In this document: positions 25,711 through 39,290 of the stretch, one piece after another
How the letters are laid out: every line of letters begins with the position of its first letter
How positions within the stretch are numbered: position 1 is the first letter of the stretch
Source of the DNA: Monarcha castaneiventris obscurior
Lineage: Eukaryota; Chordata; Aves; Passeriformes; Monarchidae
Length of the DNA: 64,000 nt
Direction: 5' to 3'
Assembly: GCA_026261815.1 (NCBI GenBank)
Contig: JAMPIT010000350.1
Location: 1,364,001 to 1,428,000 of the forward strand
Notes under the pieces: model-generated
Databases searched by the model: none
What the model was told of the DNA's origin: nothing
What the model saw: only the letters and a program-made list of their open reading frames with translations
Translations under genes and position numbers: made by a program

Positions 25711-28700
25711 TTGTCTAAAGAAAAGAAATCCACATGAACCTTGAAAATCAGTTCTACAAAGGTGGTTGAATATTTGCTTTTGCTGTAAAGATCAAACTTC
25801 CTCTAGTAATTCCCATATAATCCCTGTGTAGTTAAATAGCACGGTAGTTACAACATGCTTGAAATGTATGCAAGGCACCAGCCCAAAAGTTTTAACTCTT
25901 AATAGCAGAAGGATCAAAGTACTTCACTGACACAATTTTATTTTAAAATAAAACATGATACAGACATAAATGTTAGTATAAGTAAAAGGCTTTTACAGCA
26001 TGCATTTTAGATATTTTATATTGTAGATTAAAATCAGTTCTCCTTGTCTCAGCCAGAGAAAGAAACCTTGCACACCTTCATTGTCTAAAAACAAATGTTG
26101 TGGTTTCAGTTTGTTCTCTAGTTGAAGTCTGTACTGAAGAACAGTGCTTTGAGGAAGGGGAGGTAGAAGATCTGTCACCTGCAGCTTCGTTCCCTCTGCG
26201 GAAATAAAGTGTCTATGTTTGAAAATGTGCTTTGATGTTTTAAAAATTACTCTTAGCAGAGGGACCTTTATGTTTTTAACTTGCCATGTAACTCAAGTAA
26301 CTGTGTTGCTGTAGGATACTGAAAATAAGGAAAGCTGTAATATCCCATTAGCAATTTGAGTGAGTTACAAAGCCAGATCAATGGCTTTTGCCTGAAATTT
26401 GTATTTTGAGAACAAGTTGTGTGGGCTTGCACAATTGGCTTCTGGTCTTTGGATGACTCCTGCTAAGATGAACTAAATCACAAATCTACTTACGGATATA
26501 GACTTTACCTGGTGTTCCATTTTGGTTCATTTTAAATAACATGCTATGTTTGTAGAAAGTTTCTGTCTACTTTTTACAGGCTGCTGTTCTGAAATGTCAG
26601 ATTACAAAATAGCTTCTGCTGTGGTGAGGTGTATTTCGTCCCAGTTCTTAGAGATTTTCAATTTCTTGAAGTGGACCATATCATTAACGTTGACACATTT
26701 TCTTTTTCAAGTTAATGCAGTGTCAAGTTTACGCTTTAATATTTAAATTAAATACCTCCTATCAGACATTCAGAAAGCCAGCTTTCAATATTGAAAGTGT
26801 GAAGTGATTCATCAGTGTGGAAATTCACTTCACTGTTGATGACCAGCCAAGTGTTTTTCTCTGCTTTACCAAAGAATATATCACATATGCAGTTGATTAG
26901 TTGCCAGGTTTTGTAATTTAGTTACGTTTTTATCCTGCTAGAGCATAATGTTCACATTATTCTTTTAAGTAATGGTCGTGTGTGAAAATAGTGCTAACAA
27001 TTCCCCAGTAGAAAATTCTTTGCCGGGAAGAGAGGAAAGGATATTAATTGCTTGGAGCACAGTGGTGTCTATCAGGCACAGAAGTCTGATATTTAATTTT
27101 GTTTTTTAATTTTCCAAGCTAGGTCTTTATCTGCCTGTCAATTTTCCTTTTGTAGTACGTTTGAAAAATAGGTATTGTTCTTCACTCATGCTTAGCTTCC
27201 TATATTCTTCAGGCAGAATATTATGCTGGTTTGATAAGGGGTTTTTTAAATCACTCAAATTTTAATTAGCCAAACTATACAGTCATTTGGATAGTAATTC
27301 ACAGTTGGTGACTGGGCCCTTAGAAGCTGGTAAAACATGCTGGCTTTTTTATAATGTAACTGTTAGTAACAGAAACTAAAGTAATCCTGAAAAAGGGATT
27401 TTCATTTTTCATTATATTTAACATCTAAGACATGTAAAAACATTCTATATTCAATACAGTAGATGTTTTTAACATTATTTTCTTTTCTCTTGAGTAAAGG
27501 GGACTGTTTTTAGTATCCAAGTACAGTATGTTCCTGTTTTTATAGCAGGTCAAAAAAGGGTGCAGCACCTTTTCCATAGTTAGTGTAAATTACTTCCCAC
27601 TTGGAACTGCTGGAAATTTCAGATCATTCAGGATAAACAGCAGTGAACCGATCTTGTCTGGGTTTAGCTTGAGCTTTGTCTTGAAGTTGAATGGAGCCAT
27701 GTTTCACAAGTAAGCCACAAATCTTGAATCTTTTTAGCAACAGAAACAACATTTCTATATGTAAAAAAGATTTTCCCAAATGATTTTGTGATAAACAGAA
27801 GATAAGTAAATTGTTATATTGAATATCATTTCAGTCTGATGTCATTTTATCAGTCCATCTAGTTACATTTGTAATATCCATGCAATATGTTTTTCTAGTG
27901 CTGATTAAGCTATGCTGTTTTATTTTGCATGCACTTTTTTCTTCTCATCCTGCTACTTTTCCAGGGTTTCATCCCTTCCCTCCCAAATTTTCTTCTCTTT
28001 CTAGCTATTTTCTACTCATAAATAAAACACCTGTTCCAGTTTGAACATAGGTTTGAACATACCTATAAGATTATTGTGATGAAATGGAATATATTCTTGT
28101 TTTCATGTCAAAAAATTAAAATCAACTGGTAATTAGAAGTTCAATTCTTTACACTTCAGCATGTGCACTTGGCCAATCCAGAAAATAACTATTGACTTTC
28201 TGTTAGTTTGAATGTTTGCAACCAAAAAGGGAAAATTAAGCACTTTGGTTATATGTGCTCTGTTTAAAAAATGGCAGCTTGTGTTGGATTCTGATACTTC
28301 AAAATATCACACAGATACGTTTTTCTCTAATAGGAAAGTTGAAGTAAAGCTTTAGAAGACATCACAGAGAAACCCTGCTTTGACAAGTCAGATGACAGGA
28401 TAGTTCCCTTCATTTCCTAAGCAGGGAGATGGATAGAGAAAAAAATCAGTGTAGTGTAGAGTCTGGGCATTGTAAGGGATTGTGCAGATAATGTGTAACA
28501 TGAAGCTATTTCATTTGTATTCTCAGAGAAGTCCAGAGGTAATCAAAACTAGCTAACACAAGGAGTTTTGTTAAATTTATTAGGGGGGGAAAAAAGAGTA
28601 AGAGCCCTTAAGACTGCTTTGAAGTTTTGCTTGCATACTGTATAGCATCATGATAGCCATCAGGTGTAATTGGGACAAAAGAGACTTTGATCTTCTTGCC

Positions 28701-31700
28701 ATTCCAGAGTGGACCACCTTTTGAGACAGGATCTCAGCTCTTCTAGCTAACAGATTCTCAGAGAAGGGATTAGCTTCAAATTTACTTCCAGATTGTCCTT
28801 GCTTATTTCAGACTTTCTGCATTGTTACTGCATTGTCAGTTTTGTATTTGAAGACTTAACTCTTTGCTAGCATAAAATTTTTGGAGTTTTGCTTTGGTTG
28901 CATAACAGTTTAATAAAGAAACTGTTCTTAGATAAATATAAAATATAACTGGGATTGTAGTAGAATCTCTCCAGTGTCTGACATATTTTATGTCTATTCT
29001 CAAAGCACTATTGCAGAACTCAGCAAAATTGATTTTCACATTCTCAACACTCATTCCTGGGGTTGTATCTATGGCAATCTTCTCTTACTTTTCCTATCTC
29101 AGAGTAAAATTCTTTTTTGCAGTGTGTGAGAAATGTTTGCTTTCCTTATTGCTGCATGAAAATATTCAAGACCTGCCAGTGTCTTATAAGATATATAGTT
29201 CACTACATGAAGGGTTCCCAAAATTCATGCCAATGAAAACTCAGGTACTAGCGGCTTTAGGAGGAGTCTCTGTCTTTGCACTGCTCTGTGGACATCTTGC
29301 AGAAGGGCCTTGTTATTCCATCCCATCAGCATCCTACCCTTCAAATTCAGAACTGCAAACTCACACACCTGTACTTAGTGTGACTTGTTGGAGGGTGGTA
29401 GCTGCCAGTGTGAAAAAAGCTTTGTCTACACACTTCAAGTGGTCCTGCTACCCCTTGTGGTCTACATGTGTTACTTTGGGCCCTTCAGTATTATGCTGAG
29501 TTAATTCAGCACTGAAATGTTTTACCTTGCTGCCAGCAAATTGAGAATATACAGCTTATGATTTTCTGTTAAAATGTCTCACTCCCTAGCATTGCCATAA
29601 GCTGTGTGTTGATGCAGAGAGGCTTGTAGCCCATCTCTTTCTGAAAATGTCCCCTGATACCACTTCTGGTAGCTGATCTTTCTTTCCTCCTCAGCATGTT
29701 TCCTTTACCCTAGTCCCTTCTTACATCACCTATTGTGAAGGTTATCTGAGATTTATTTTCAAGTTCCAATACTGTTAGAGCTTGTAAAATATTGTTTATT
29801 CTTCCAGATAAAGTTCTTTGAAATAAAGTTTGAAAGCTACAGTGTTACAGCTTGGTAATGTGTTCAAACAGTGAAATGTTAATTGCGTTTTTCGTAGTAA
29901 TTTATTGCAAAAGATGTGGTATAACACCATCTCTGTCTTCTCAGCTGAAGAGTCAGCATCTTTCCCGTAGGTAATGCAGAAACTCCATGCAATTCGTGTC
30001 TTCTATGACTGTGAAGAAAGTATCCAAATATAAACATAAGCAGTGCTGTGCTTATCTTTCATTTTTCTAGATTTTCTGAAAGCATATATCTCCAAGAATG
30101 GTTGGTCTCTTTTAGTCATTTAAATGAAGTGCTGAATGCTGAGCATGTAAGTGTGGGTGATAACTATGTGCTTGCTGATCAAAGGAACTAGGGAGAGTGC
30201 AAGTCCAATAATGACTCAGATGATTTTTCCTTACGAAGTCCCCAGGAGCCCTAGGCTTGATCAGACAAGATAATTGTGCTTTGAACACATGTAAACTCAC
30301 CCCGTTGTCCATGTTTTCTTCAGATGCACCTAGTAGCTCATGAAAAAGATAAGCAAAGGTCTTACAGGTCCTTTCCAATCGAGTTAGTTAATGTTCCTAA
30401 TTTTTCTGTTTCTCTCCACTGTTTAATTTTTCTTCTTCTCCTTTCGCTAAAAATGCTTCAGAAGGTGGAATGGAGATATATGGAGATATCTCCTCTCCTC
30501 CCCCTCCCCCTCCATGATCTACTATAAATGTTCTTAATTGGTTCTGTGTGAAGACTTTTATACTGTGTGGAGGTTTTTAAGACAGAGGTGTGTTTGCAAC
30601 GTTATTATGGAAGACACAGAAGGAGTTCCTGTTCAAGTTTTTCACCCATTTCTGGCTACAGAAAGGAATTTAAAGACAGTGAGCATGTCAATCTTAGCTT
30701 TGTCCCTTGGGACCTTGGAGGAAGGCATGCTTTCTGTCAGATTTTGAAACTTGAAAATGGGTTGTCACTGTCAAAGATGAGCTAAAAAGTACAATATGCC
30801 ATTCACAATAATGATTATGGTACATCCTAATACGTGTTCTCCAGTGAGTATGCTTCAATGCTCTGATGAAGTTGGGTGTACTTTTAGGGGCTTGGTAGAA
30901 GCTACCTTTGTGTTCTGGCCAGTGAGGTGTTTCAAAGCCAGTTTTCTTGCTTTCAAGAGCATCCTATTTAATGCACTTGATTCCCTTACCAAGTAACCTG
31001 TAAGTGCATCTTTTTTGATAATGACATAGGTGTAAGAGCAGAATGTTGTCACTGCGTTTGCAGATACCATTGGAGTGCTCTTGCCCAACAGCCAAAAAAA
31101 TCCCTTAAGTTAGTCATACATGAAGCATGAAGTCTGTACAGCTCCTTTGTTCCCACTAACAAAATGACTGTGGGCTGGTGCAGCCCAGTGCCTTGCAGTG
31201 TGCACGGATTCTGCTGCAGCTACAGGGATAACTCCCATGGGACAGAGGGCAGTGGCACCACACATCTGTCAGTGTGTCTCTCTTCCTTTCACTGCCCAGG
31301 TCCCTGGGGTGGTAGTGCTCAGCAGGGTGCAGTATTTTGTGTGCAATAGCAGGCTGCAGTTGTGTTAGTCCACTGACATCTCCACGTTTGGAAGGACAAT
31401 CATGATCTGCGTGTTCTGCTGAGATGTGTTTTTACACTAGTGTGATGGGTTGTGTTGACTCTCCAGCAATGCAGTCAAAAATGGAACATTTAGTCATCCA
31501 GCACATTGCTTGGATTTGCAGCTGATTGCCACTATAGAGTTGTATTTGCACTGAGTTCCAGACAAATTGTGTCAAACAATGAAAATGAAGGCAGCCTTCT
31601 AGTCAGAGGCATAGGTTATATTTATGATCAAGCATCTGAATTACAAAAGAAAGAATGACCTACTACTTAATTTGAACCAAAATAACCATAGTGGTCAACA

Positions 31701-34589
31701 TATGGGTTTTATATATTTAGACTTTTAGAAAATATAGCATGTATATGACCTTAAAAACAAGTTTAAAAAAAATACCAGAAAAATCAAAAATCTTTTTCTC
31801 TGGATAATGAAAGTAGGAGTTAAAGCAGGACTTTCTGGTGTTTCTTGTAAGTTTGAGATTAGAAAGGTAGAGGGCAATGTTAATTCTTGGTACAATTCCT
31901 TTGGGGTTTGACCAAATTCATCTAAAACTGAGTAGTGCTTGCTTCTAGGATGTATTCTCACACTTCCACAAAGAATAAGAAAACTTTTTAAATGCAGGAG
32001 CAAGTTGGAATAGGCATTTCCATTTTCTTCTCTGTCTGCAGGGCTACGACTGCTGTGGTTGCTGTGACTTGGGTATTAGCTGTTGCCTGTTCTTTTTCCT
32101 GGGTTATGACAAGAAAGTGATAATGCTTAGTATTTTCATTTTCATCAACAAAGATTTCCTGCCTTTCCCAGGCAGCTGGAGTTACTAATGTGAGCCACAG
32201 CTTATGTATTATTATTATTGCCAACTTCCATGTTGTGCCTCATTTCTTACAACATTTGGTTAGGAAGGAGTTAGAAGCAGACGTAGATTTATCAGAGGAT
32301 AAATCAAATTTTGGGTGTCCAAATACTATGAGAAGTGAGACACCCATCATTCTCTACTGAAACCAGGAGGAGTCAGGGGTAATAAAGTTCTTACTTTTTA
32401 GTCTGGATCTGGGAATTTTTCACAAGCATGTAGACAGTGAGCAGTGAACAATATTCTGTGGGCTTTGAGCTAATGACCTGTCCATCATCTTAGGCGACCT
32501 TGCTTAATTGTTGTTTGACATTCAAAGAGGAATTTAAACTAATTTCAGATAAACTCATTTCTTCTTGTTTGCTGCAGTGGCCAGAAGTTATTGACTCTAT
32601 CTCCTTTCCTTATACTTCATCTTCTGAGAAATGAATTTTTATCTTTCACTAGTGTGACTTTTGCCTCAGTATGGCTTTCAACTCCTTTTGGGGAGTTCTT
32701 GCACTTTATTTAACACCATGACTACTTTAAAAAGTGACACTAATGTCACACTTCATTGCCCCTGGCAGAGGAAATCGTCTTTGCAGTTTATAAACGGAGA
32801 GTGTAAAGGGGAAGTCAACCAGTCAAGGAACAGCTCTGTTCATTGGTTGAACTTCTTCTGTTTGAAGATAGCTTATACTTAGTGGTTTCTAATAAAACGT
32901 TGAAGTGTTAGTTCATGTTTTCCTGTGTTAAAAAAAAAAATTAAAAATTGAAAAACAACTAACCGAAACCTACCTGAAATTAATAAGAATGCAGCAGAAA
33001 ACTGCTTCATCAAGTATCAGACAACCGAAAAGAATTAGAGTGAGATTCTGTAGCCTTAATGGTTTTCTGGCAGAAGCTTGAAGTAGTAATTAAACTAAAA
33101 ACCTTGGAGTCATTTTATTTGGGTCTGTTTAAGCACAGAATGCCATTTCAAATTGTTATGAATAAAAAGCAAAGCACATTCAATTTGGGAGTTTGTGATT
33201 ATTCTGCAGCATTTCTGTAGTGTAGGTAGAACTAGCATGTTGCCAAATGCTGATGCTCCATTGCATGCAGTCTTCAAAGTTTATGTCCCACACCATCTTT
33301 GTCAGCAAATCTGTACAAGTTTACAAGTTTACTAAATCTAAATCAGGTTTTAGATTTAACTAGTATTTATTCTTTAGGTAATTTTCTTGCAATGCCACAG
33401 GAATGGCATCACAAACGTATAATTATGGTTCTTTAAAACATATCTTTGATAGTCTCAAGAGTGATATTGTTTTATGAAAGAGGAATTAAAGGCAGAGAAT
33501 AAAGATCAAATGGAAGAAATAATGGAAATCTGCAAGTTCTGTTAAAGCTTTCTCTGAGCTGATAGCACTGTTAGCCAGTGCTAAAATGTTTTCTGACTCG
33601 ATAGCCTGAAGAGGGGCAAATGCTTCAACTTTGTTCTTTTACAATGAAAGCAAAGCATGATTATAGAGTGATGCTGAAGGCTTTCAGCTACTAGATGAGT
33701 CCAGTGACTTGCCCATTGAGGTAGAAGGTGGTAGGGTATCATTTAAACTATGAGTTGTAACTCCACAAGCTTGGAAAGGGAAATATTTGCTGCACTAATA
33801 CAGTGCAAAATTCTACATCAAGCTTTCAGAGTTTAAAAATTCATGAGGAAGTGGCAATTTAGGACTTCCTTTAAAGAAGGAGCAGCTGTACATAGAGATC
33901 AGGCTGTATGAGTGGTAGCAACTTAGATGATTTATCTGCCCTCCCCTCACAGGTACACTGAGTGGTCAGTGTCCTTGAGTTGCTGTTGGCGTGAGATGAG
34001 CAGAAACTCCTTTAACATTGCATCAGTAGTATAATTAGGAAGGAAAATTAAAATACTTGAAATATTACTGAAAATTGTCTTGCAAAACACAGTGGTATTA
34101 TTTGAAGTTCTGATAGTTTTCTTGCAAATAGAATCTGGAGCAGTTGGCTGCATGCTTAGATGGGTAGAGTTTGTGAATGTTTGGTGAACCTAGCTCCCAC
34201 CTCCATCTTCAAGGGTTTGCAGAAAGAAGCCATCAACTTGTCCCAGATCCTAGACAGAATATTGTGGCTATGTAAGGTTGAATATTGTACTTCAGGTAAG
34301 TGTGATTTGAAGTGGCAGGATTACATTTGGGAAAGTAAAAGGGGTTTTTGTGACAGGTTTTTTTTTATGGCAGCTGTATGAAGCTGGTCAGAAGTGTGGA
34401 GTGATCGAAGTAGTCCCAGCAGAGATGGATTATTGGAAAAATGCAAGTGAGGTGGGCAAAGCTGCCTGATAGATTTCAAAACCATATGATTAATTATACT
34501 GATCACATGCATATGGCCCCCATATAACTAATGTATATTTGTGTGCAGAGATTTATCCTCCCCACCACCCTTTTCATAGTAAAATTCAG
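25711..34589. other. Unannotated intron-like stretch
   Basis: No exon can be supported. The longest open frame of the window (28990-29499 on +, 169 codons) lies here. It has hydrophobic stretches but no recognised family, no promoter and no credible splice partners. At 30470-30510 a duplicated TGGAGATAT motif runs into a C/T-rich tract. An A-rich tract sits near 32931-32941. The remainder is ordinary AT-rich DNA. Confidence 0.4.
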
Positions 34590-35200
34590 AGCAGTAAATT
34601 AGGAACGATACAATCAGATATAAAAGGATTTAGAACTGTTTAGGTGACTGGGCCGGCAGCTGGCAAACATGGTTCACTGTGGAAAAATGTAAAATAATTA
34701 GTCTGGGAGCAAGAAACCAGAGGAAACACAGTGTGTGCTGCAATGGAACAATCATTCAGCACACTGACTAGGAAAAGGATTTGAAGGTTATTGTGGAAAA
34801 ATCATTGAAACCATGGGGCTTATGCACAGCTGCAAGAAAGTAAGTTACTAGGTTGTATCAGAGGGATAAAATACAAAATAAGAGGCGATACGGTTACAGG
34901 AGTGTTAGGCTCCATCTGGAATACTGTACAGAGTATTGGTCAACGTGCCACACAAGAAATACAATGTCTGGGAAAGAGTGAGAAAGCAGTAACAGAGATA
35001 AATAGTTTATGTGTAAAGATTAGGGAAGATGATCTAGTAAAACAGATATATCCTTGTCTCTGTCCAAGGTTAAAAACTGAGAGTAATCTTAAAAATAAGG
35101 AAATAGAAATGGTCAACTGAGAACTGCATATTAAAAGTGATAAGGATCTGGAATAAATTATTATTTCAGAAAGTCTGTTGGAATACAAAATATGCATGAA
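34590..35200 (+). mobile_element. Ancient CR1-type LINE remnant
   Basis: The text follows the order of an old sauropsid CR1 3' region. It has 'GCACAGCTGCAAGAAAGTAA' near 34825, then 'AAATACAAAATAAGAGGCGA' near 34870. Next come a 'CATCTGGAATACTGTACAGAG' stretch near 34914 and 'GGTCAACGTGCCAC' near 34938. Near the end is 'CTGGAATAAATTATTATTTC' at about 35149. Heavy substitution marks it as much older than the CR1 copies at 45005 and 49721. The frames 34902-35120 (+) and 34940-35215 (-) come from the repeat. Confidence 0.62.
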
Positions 35201-38200
35201 TTCTATAGACTTCATAAAAAAGAATTAAAGGGAATGACAAATGAGATAAATTTGCGATTGAAGTTTCTAAATTTGAAGGCAGGTAGATTAAGCTGTTTCC
35301 TTTCCCACCTTCCTTCTTAAAGGTTTGCAACTTGAATGAAGTTTTCATAGTTTTCAGACTTATTACAGCTTGTAGTGAGGAGAGCGTGTAGTTTTTTCTA
35401 TGAGTTATGCTTTTTTGTCTGCTAAGGCTAGTTTTAAGTACATTGGGGAGCACCCAGGTTCTTCATGTTGTGTATTAGAATAACATGTTCATTCTGCCAG
35501 ACCTTTTCTGTATTTTAGAGACCTGCAACTAGAGTATAAGGCTGCCTGTCTAGTGCTTCTGCAATTCCATGATAGGATAATGATGCCAATACACAGTTTG
35601 CCACAGGTTTGGAAATGTTTTTAGAGCATTTGCTGTTTTGTCAATCCTGGTTCTTCCATTAAAAAAACTAGAGAGAGAAAGGCGAAGCATATTAAAGAAT
35701 ATGGCATTTGGAGTTTGTGTAAGTGGCAAAATTAGAGTTAAGATGAAAAATATGCTAAAGCAATTAAACTATTTTAAGTAATAAAACTCCCTTTTTTTCA
35801 GGATTCAGCACTTGGCTGGGTGGGATGCTTAGCTCTTAATGTCTGGCTAGCTGCTGCAGGAGCAGTAGGACAGCATGTGAATAAATGAGAGATAACTCCA
35901 TGGACTTCAGTTCTGTGGAGAAAATTAGCTGTCTGCAGCTTTGGATCTAAACCAAATGCAGTGGGTCACTGGACTGAAGTTTGGGAAAGCAATTTATCAA
36001 AGTTGGTGTAAGTTGCTAACTTCTTCCAGAAATCGTTTCCATTTTGATACCCTGCTTTGAAAATTCTGGAGTTACTCGGTTCCAAATGCTTGTTCTCTGT
36101 TGTCACATAGTTGTGACAATGAGGACAGTTCTCCTGTAGTCTTTGTATTTAATGTGCTGGGGACATTTATCTCTCAGGACTTCTGCAGAGGTATGCAACA
36201 GAGCCCAGTTACGATTCTACCTTTTTAGGTAGACACTGCCACAGACCACCTCCGAGGCAGACACCCAAATTCCATACACATTACCAAGGGAGTGGAGAAG
36301 CTCCGAAGGGGAGTTATGAAGCCTGGGAGCTTTGTAGACAGCAAAATGAAACCAGCGTGAATGGCTGCTGTTAACTCTGAATGGCAATTCAGTGCAAGCT
36401 GGAAAGTAGCCTGTCATTAAAGCCAGTTGCTGAGCATTTGATAGTATCGTTTTTGTGTGGAGGGCAGCTGACCTTTTTTTGTCAGCTCCCAGTGACTTCC
36501 AGACCACCAGAATAATCAGCAGCCCTGTGGGTGTGCATGTCAAAAGAGGAGGGTCTGTGTGTCAGCAAAAATCTGCCCAGGTGCTGCTCTGGTTGCTGGG
36601 GTGTGACAGTGCCTCTTCACCCATCTCAGCTGGGGTGGAGAGACATAGGACAGAAACTGGTTTGCCTGTGGCAGGGGAGATTTAGGTGGCTCCTGACAGC
36701 ATGCAGAAGCAGAACTTGAAGTGCTTCAAAATTAAACAGCAGCCGTGATATCTGCAGTATAAAGGTCTCTCTTCAGTTTTTTCTTATAGATCATGGCTTC
36801 TAGACATACCTATTACTTTCAATTTACTTCTATTTCTGTTTCCATCATCAAAATCACTAATAAAAATATTATGGCTCTTTTGTGATGACTTCTAAACTGC
36901 CAGTGCAGTTCTCAAAGATAACCCAAACATATTGCTGTTCCGTATTTAATGCTGCCACAGACATAGACTGTCTTCAGTTTATGTCATGAAGAAGGTTCTT
37001 TGTGACATTGTCACCTGTATCATAAGCAAGGTTTCACTTTTACTCATTATGACTTTGCCATAGGCTGAGCAATTGGCTCTCCAAAGTTGTTCCTGTGCCT
37101 GTCAGAAATCTGCTTTTAGTCAGCTGAACTGGAACTGTCAGTAAATTAGTTTGTCGATGGGAAAAACTTGGTATTTCATGTTAACACAGTCTCAGCAACC
37201 AGATCATATCTATAGTGGCTTTATATATACAGATGTCTGATTCTAGAATTGAGAATAAAGTTAATATAAACCAAATTCCCATTACATTTTTTTCCTCTCA
37301 TTTCTTAAATGAGAAGCTTTTAAAGCACAGATTTCTAAATATAGGTAGAATCACATTAAAGCAGGTCATTACAAGCTGACTTCCCGGAAGTAAAGTCAAG
37401 CCAGTGATTCCTTTTTTAATTATTCAGTATCTCTAATGGTATGTAGTGATGGGACAGCAAATCAAGTATGGTCTGAGAGGGAACCATCTCTAACATATCC
37501 TGTAGGAGGCTCCACAAAAAGAGCAAACTGACTTTATCTCAATAAAAGCTGGAAATTTAAACAGAGAAAATTCAAGCATCTAGGAGAGGCAAAACAAAGA
37601 TATTTATATGTAGATCTCCTTTTCCTTATGAGTCATTGCCAATGGGTCCTTGCTTTCAACAAGCTTGATGGCTGAGAGACAGCAAGCTTTGCTTCTTTCC
37701 TGCTCAGTCCTGAGGAATGTCTATCCAGAAGGCCATACCATGCTCTTTGGCACTGCCCTAACTACAGTTAAAAACATCCTTGGCCTCCATCGGGGCTTGA
37801 GCCCTTCTGGGAACTATTCTACTCATGCTGTTGCAGGCTCAGTGCTGAGTTAGAACTGCTGCTTTAGATAGAGTTACCCTGGGGAGTGCATCCTGGTGCT
37901 CTGCAGTGTAGTCAAAACTTTGCAGATGTTTGCCATAAAGTGGTACTGTGTGGGAGGCTCATGCTACTTTACTCATCTAAATTTACATGTCTTTAGATAC
38001 CCACGGAAGAACCTGATCTTTAAGTCACTCTGGAGTCAGTGGGATCTCTGCAGTTTAGATACCAGAAATGTATTCTGTTATTAACACCCCTCCCAAATAG
38101 TGCTTGAATTCTGGAAAAAATATCTATCCCAAGGATGTATTTTAAAATGTTAATCTTTAATAATTAAATTAAACCTGATTTTCAGCCATGTTGCTTTTGA

Positions 38201-38879
38201 CCCACTTTTGATAACATCATTTCAGATTGTTTCCAAGAGTTAAAGAGCGACATGCATAATCATTTGACACAGGTCTGAAGAGCTTCAGATGTTACCTTAT
38301 AAACAGTTTGGCATTAATAAAACTCTTCTAGCTGGATTGATGAGACTAGTGAAGTGTGAGAAACTAGATCAGTTTTGAGTAAAAGTATGTATAGTTTAAT
38401 TTGAAATGTGCAGCTGCAGTTTCGCAGAAAACAAAATATATAGCAGGCACAATGCTTATATTCAGCCTGAAGTTAAAGCATTTTTTCCAGCTATCAATTT
38501 ACAGCTTAAGATAATGGATTTTGGCAGTGTGCAGAGCTATTAAGTAATGTTTATTAAAATGGATAAGAAAGGACTTAAGAGGTGGCCTGTAAAAGAATTT
38601 TTAAAGGGCTGGTTAGTGGAATAAAGAAACAGCATTTTCTCTTAGAAGTAAAGTTTTATATCCCTGGATAAGTCATTAATGAAAAAGATTGTGGTGATAT
38701 CATCTTATTATTTAATGCAGTTTATGAACTGATATGGAAACTGTACTTAAGATATTTTTTTCACCTCTACTGTGAGACTGAAGTGTATTAAACATCTATA
38801 CTAGAGAGAGAGATAATCAATTATATTAAAGTTTGCCTCAGTCACAAAACTAGCATACAATTTGACATGACCTTTACAT
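35201..38879. other. Unannotated intron-like stretch
   Basis: No exon is supported. A slightly GC-richer area around 36220-36720 has overlapping frames on both strands but no recognisable product. A small perfect inverted repeat (8-bp arms 36100-36107 and 36112-36119, 4-base spacer) is present. The rest is plain. Confidence 0.4.
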
Positions 38880-39290
38880 TCCCAGGGTCTATTATCCATT
38901 GTGCAGTTCTTCAGAATAGGCAATAGATGTGTGAAACTCCATGCCAAAAGTCATTACAGCACTAGAAGTTTGCATGGACTGAAGGAGGTGTTGGGTAAAT
39001 GCCAAGAGCACTTACATAGCCAAGGGTTGTTAAATACATAGAAACCACATCCAGCTCAGGATGTCCCTGAGCTCAAAATAAATTAATACTGAGAGAATAT
39101 TTTTATTCCTTCCTAAGCATTTGCTTCTGACCAATGCTGGAATCGATGGATATACATTGCAGTTGGATTTTAAGTACAATGTCCAACTCACAGAGATGCT
39201 CTAATCTTGCAGCCACAGACCAATAAGGAAAGAGGAAGCGTGTTGGATGATGTGGACCTTTGGTCTGACCCAGCAGTCGTTATTCCTTTC
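38880..39290 (+). mobile_element. Ancient CR1/L3-type LINE 3' end
   Basis: The clearest signature is 'GGACCTTTGGTCTGACCCAG' near 39253-39272, followed by a decayed 'TATGGC-TTCTTATG'-like tail. This is a hallmark of the 3' end of old CR1/L3-type LINEs in reptiles and birds, as I remember it. Upstream text around 38935-39000 ('AAACTCCATGCCAAAAGTC' and following) fits the preceding part of such elements. The 5' boundary is a guess. Confidence 0.5.

Noticed and set aside
25993..26178. Minus-strand frame that looks exon-like (Leu/Gln-rich peptide)
   Set aside because: No domain recognised. It ends in low-complexity AT-rich sequence, and no gene on the minus strand is otherwise indicated.
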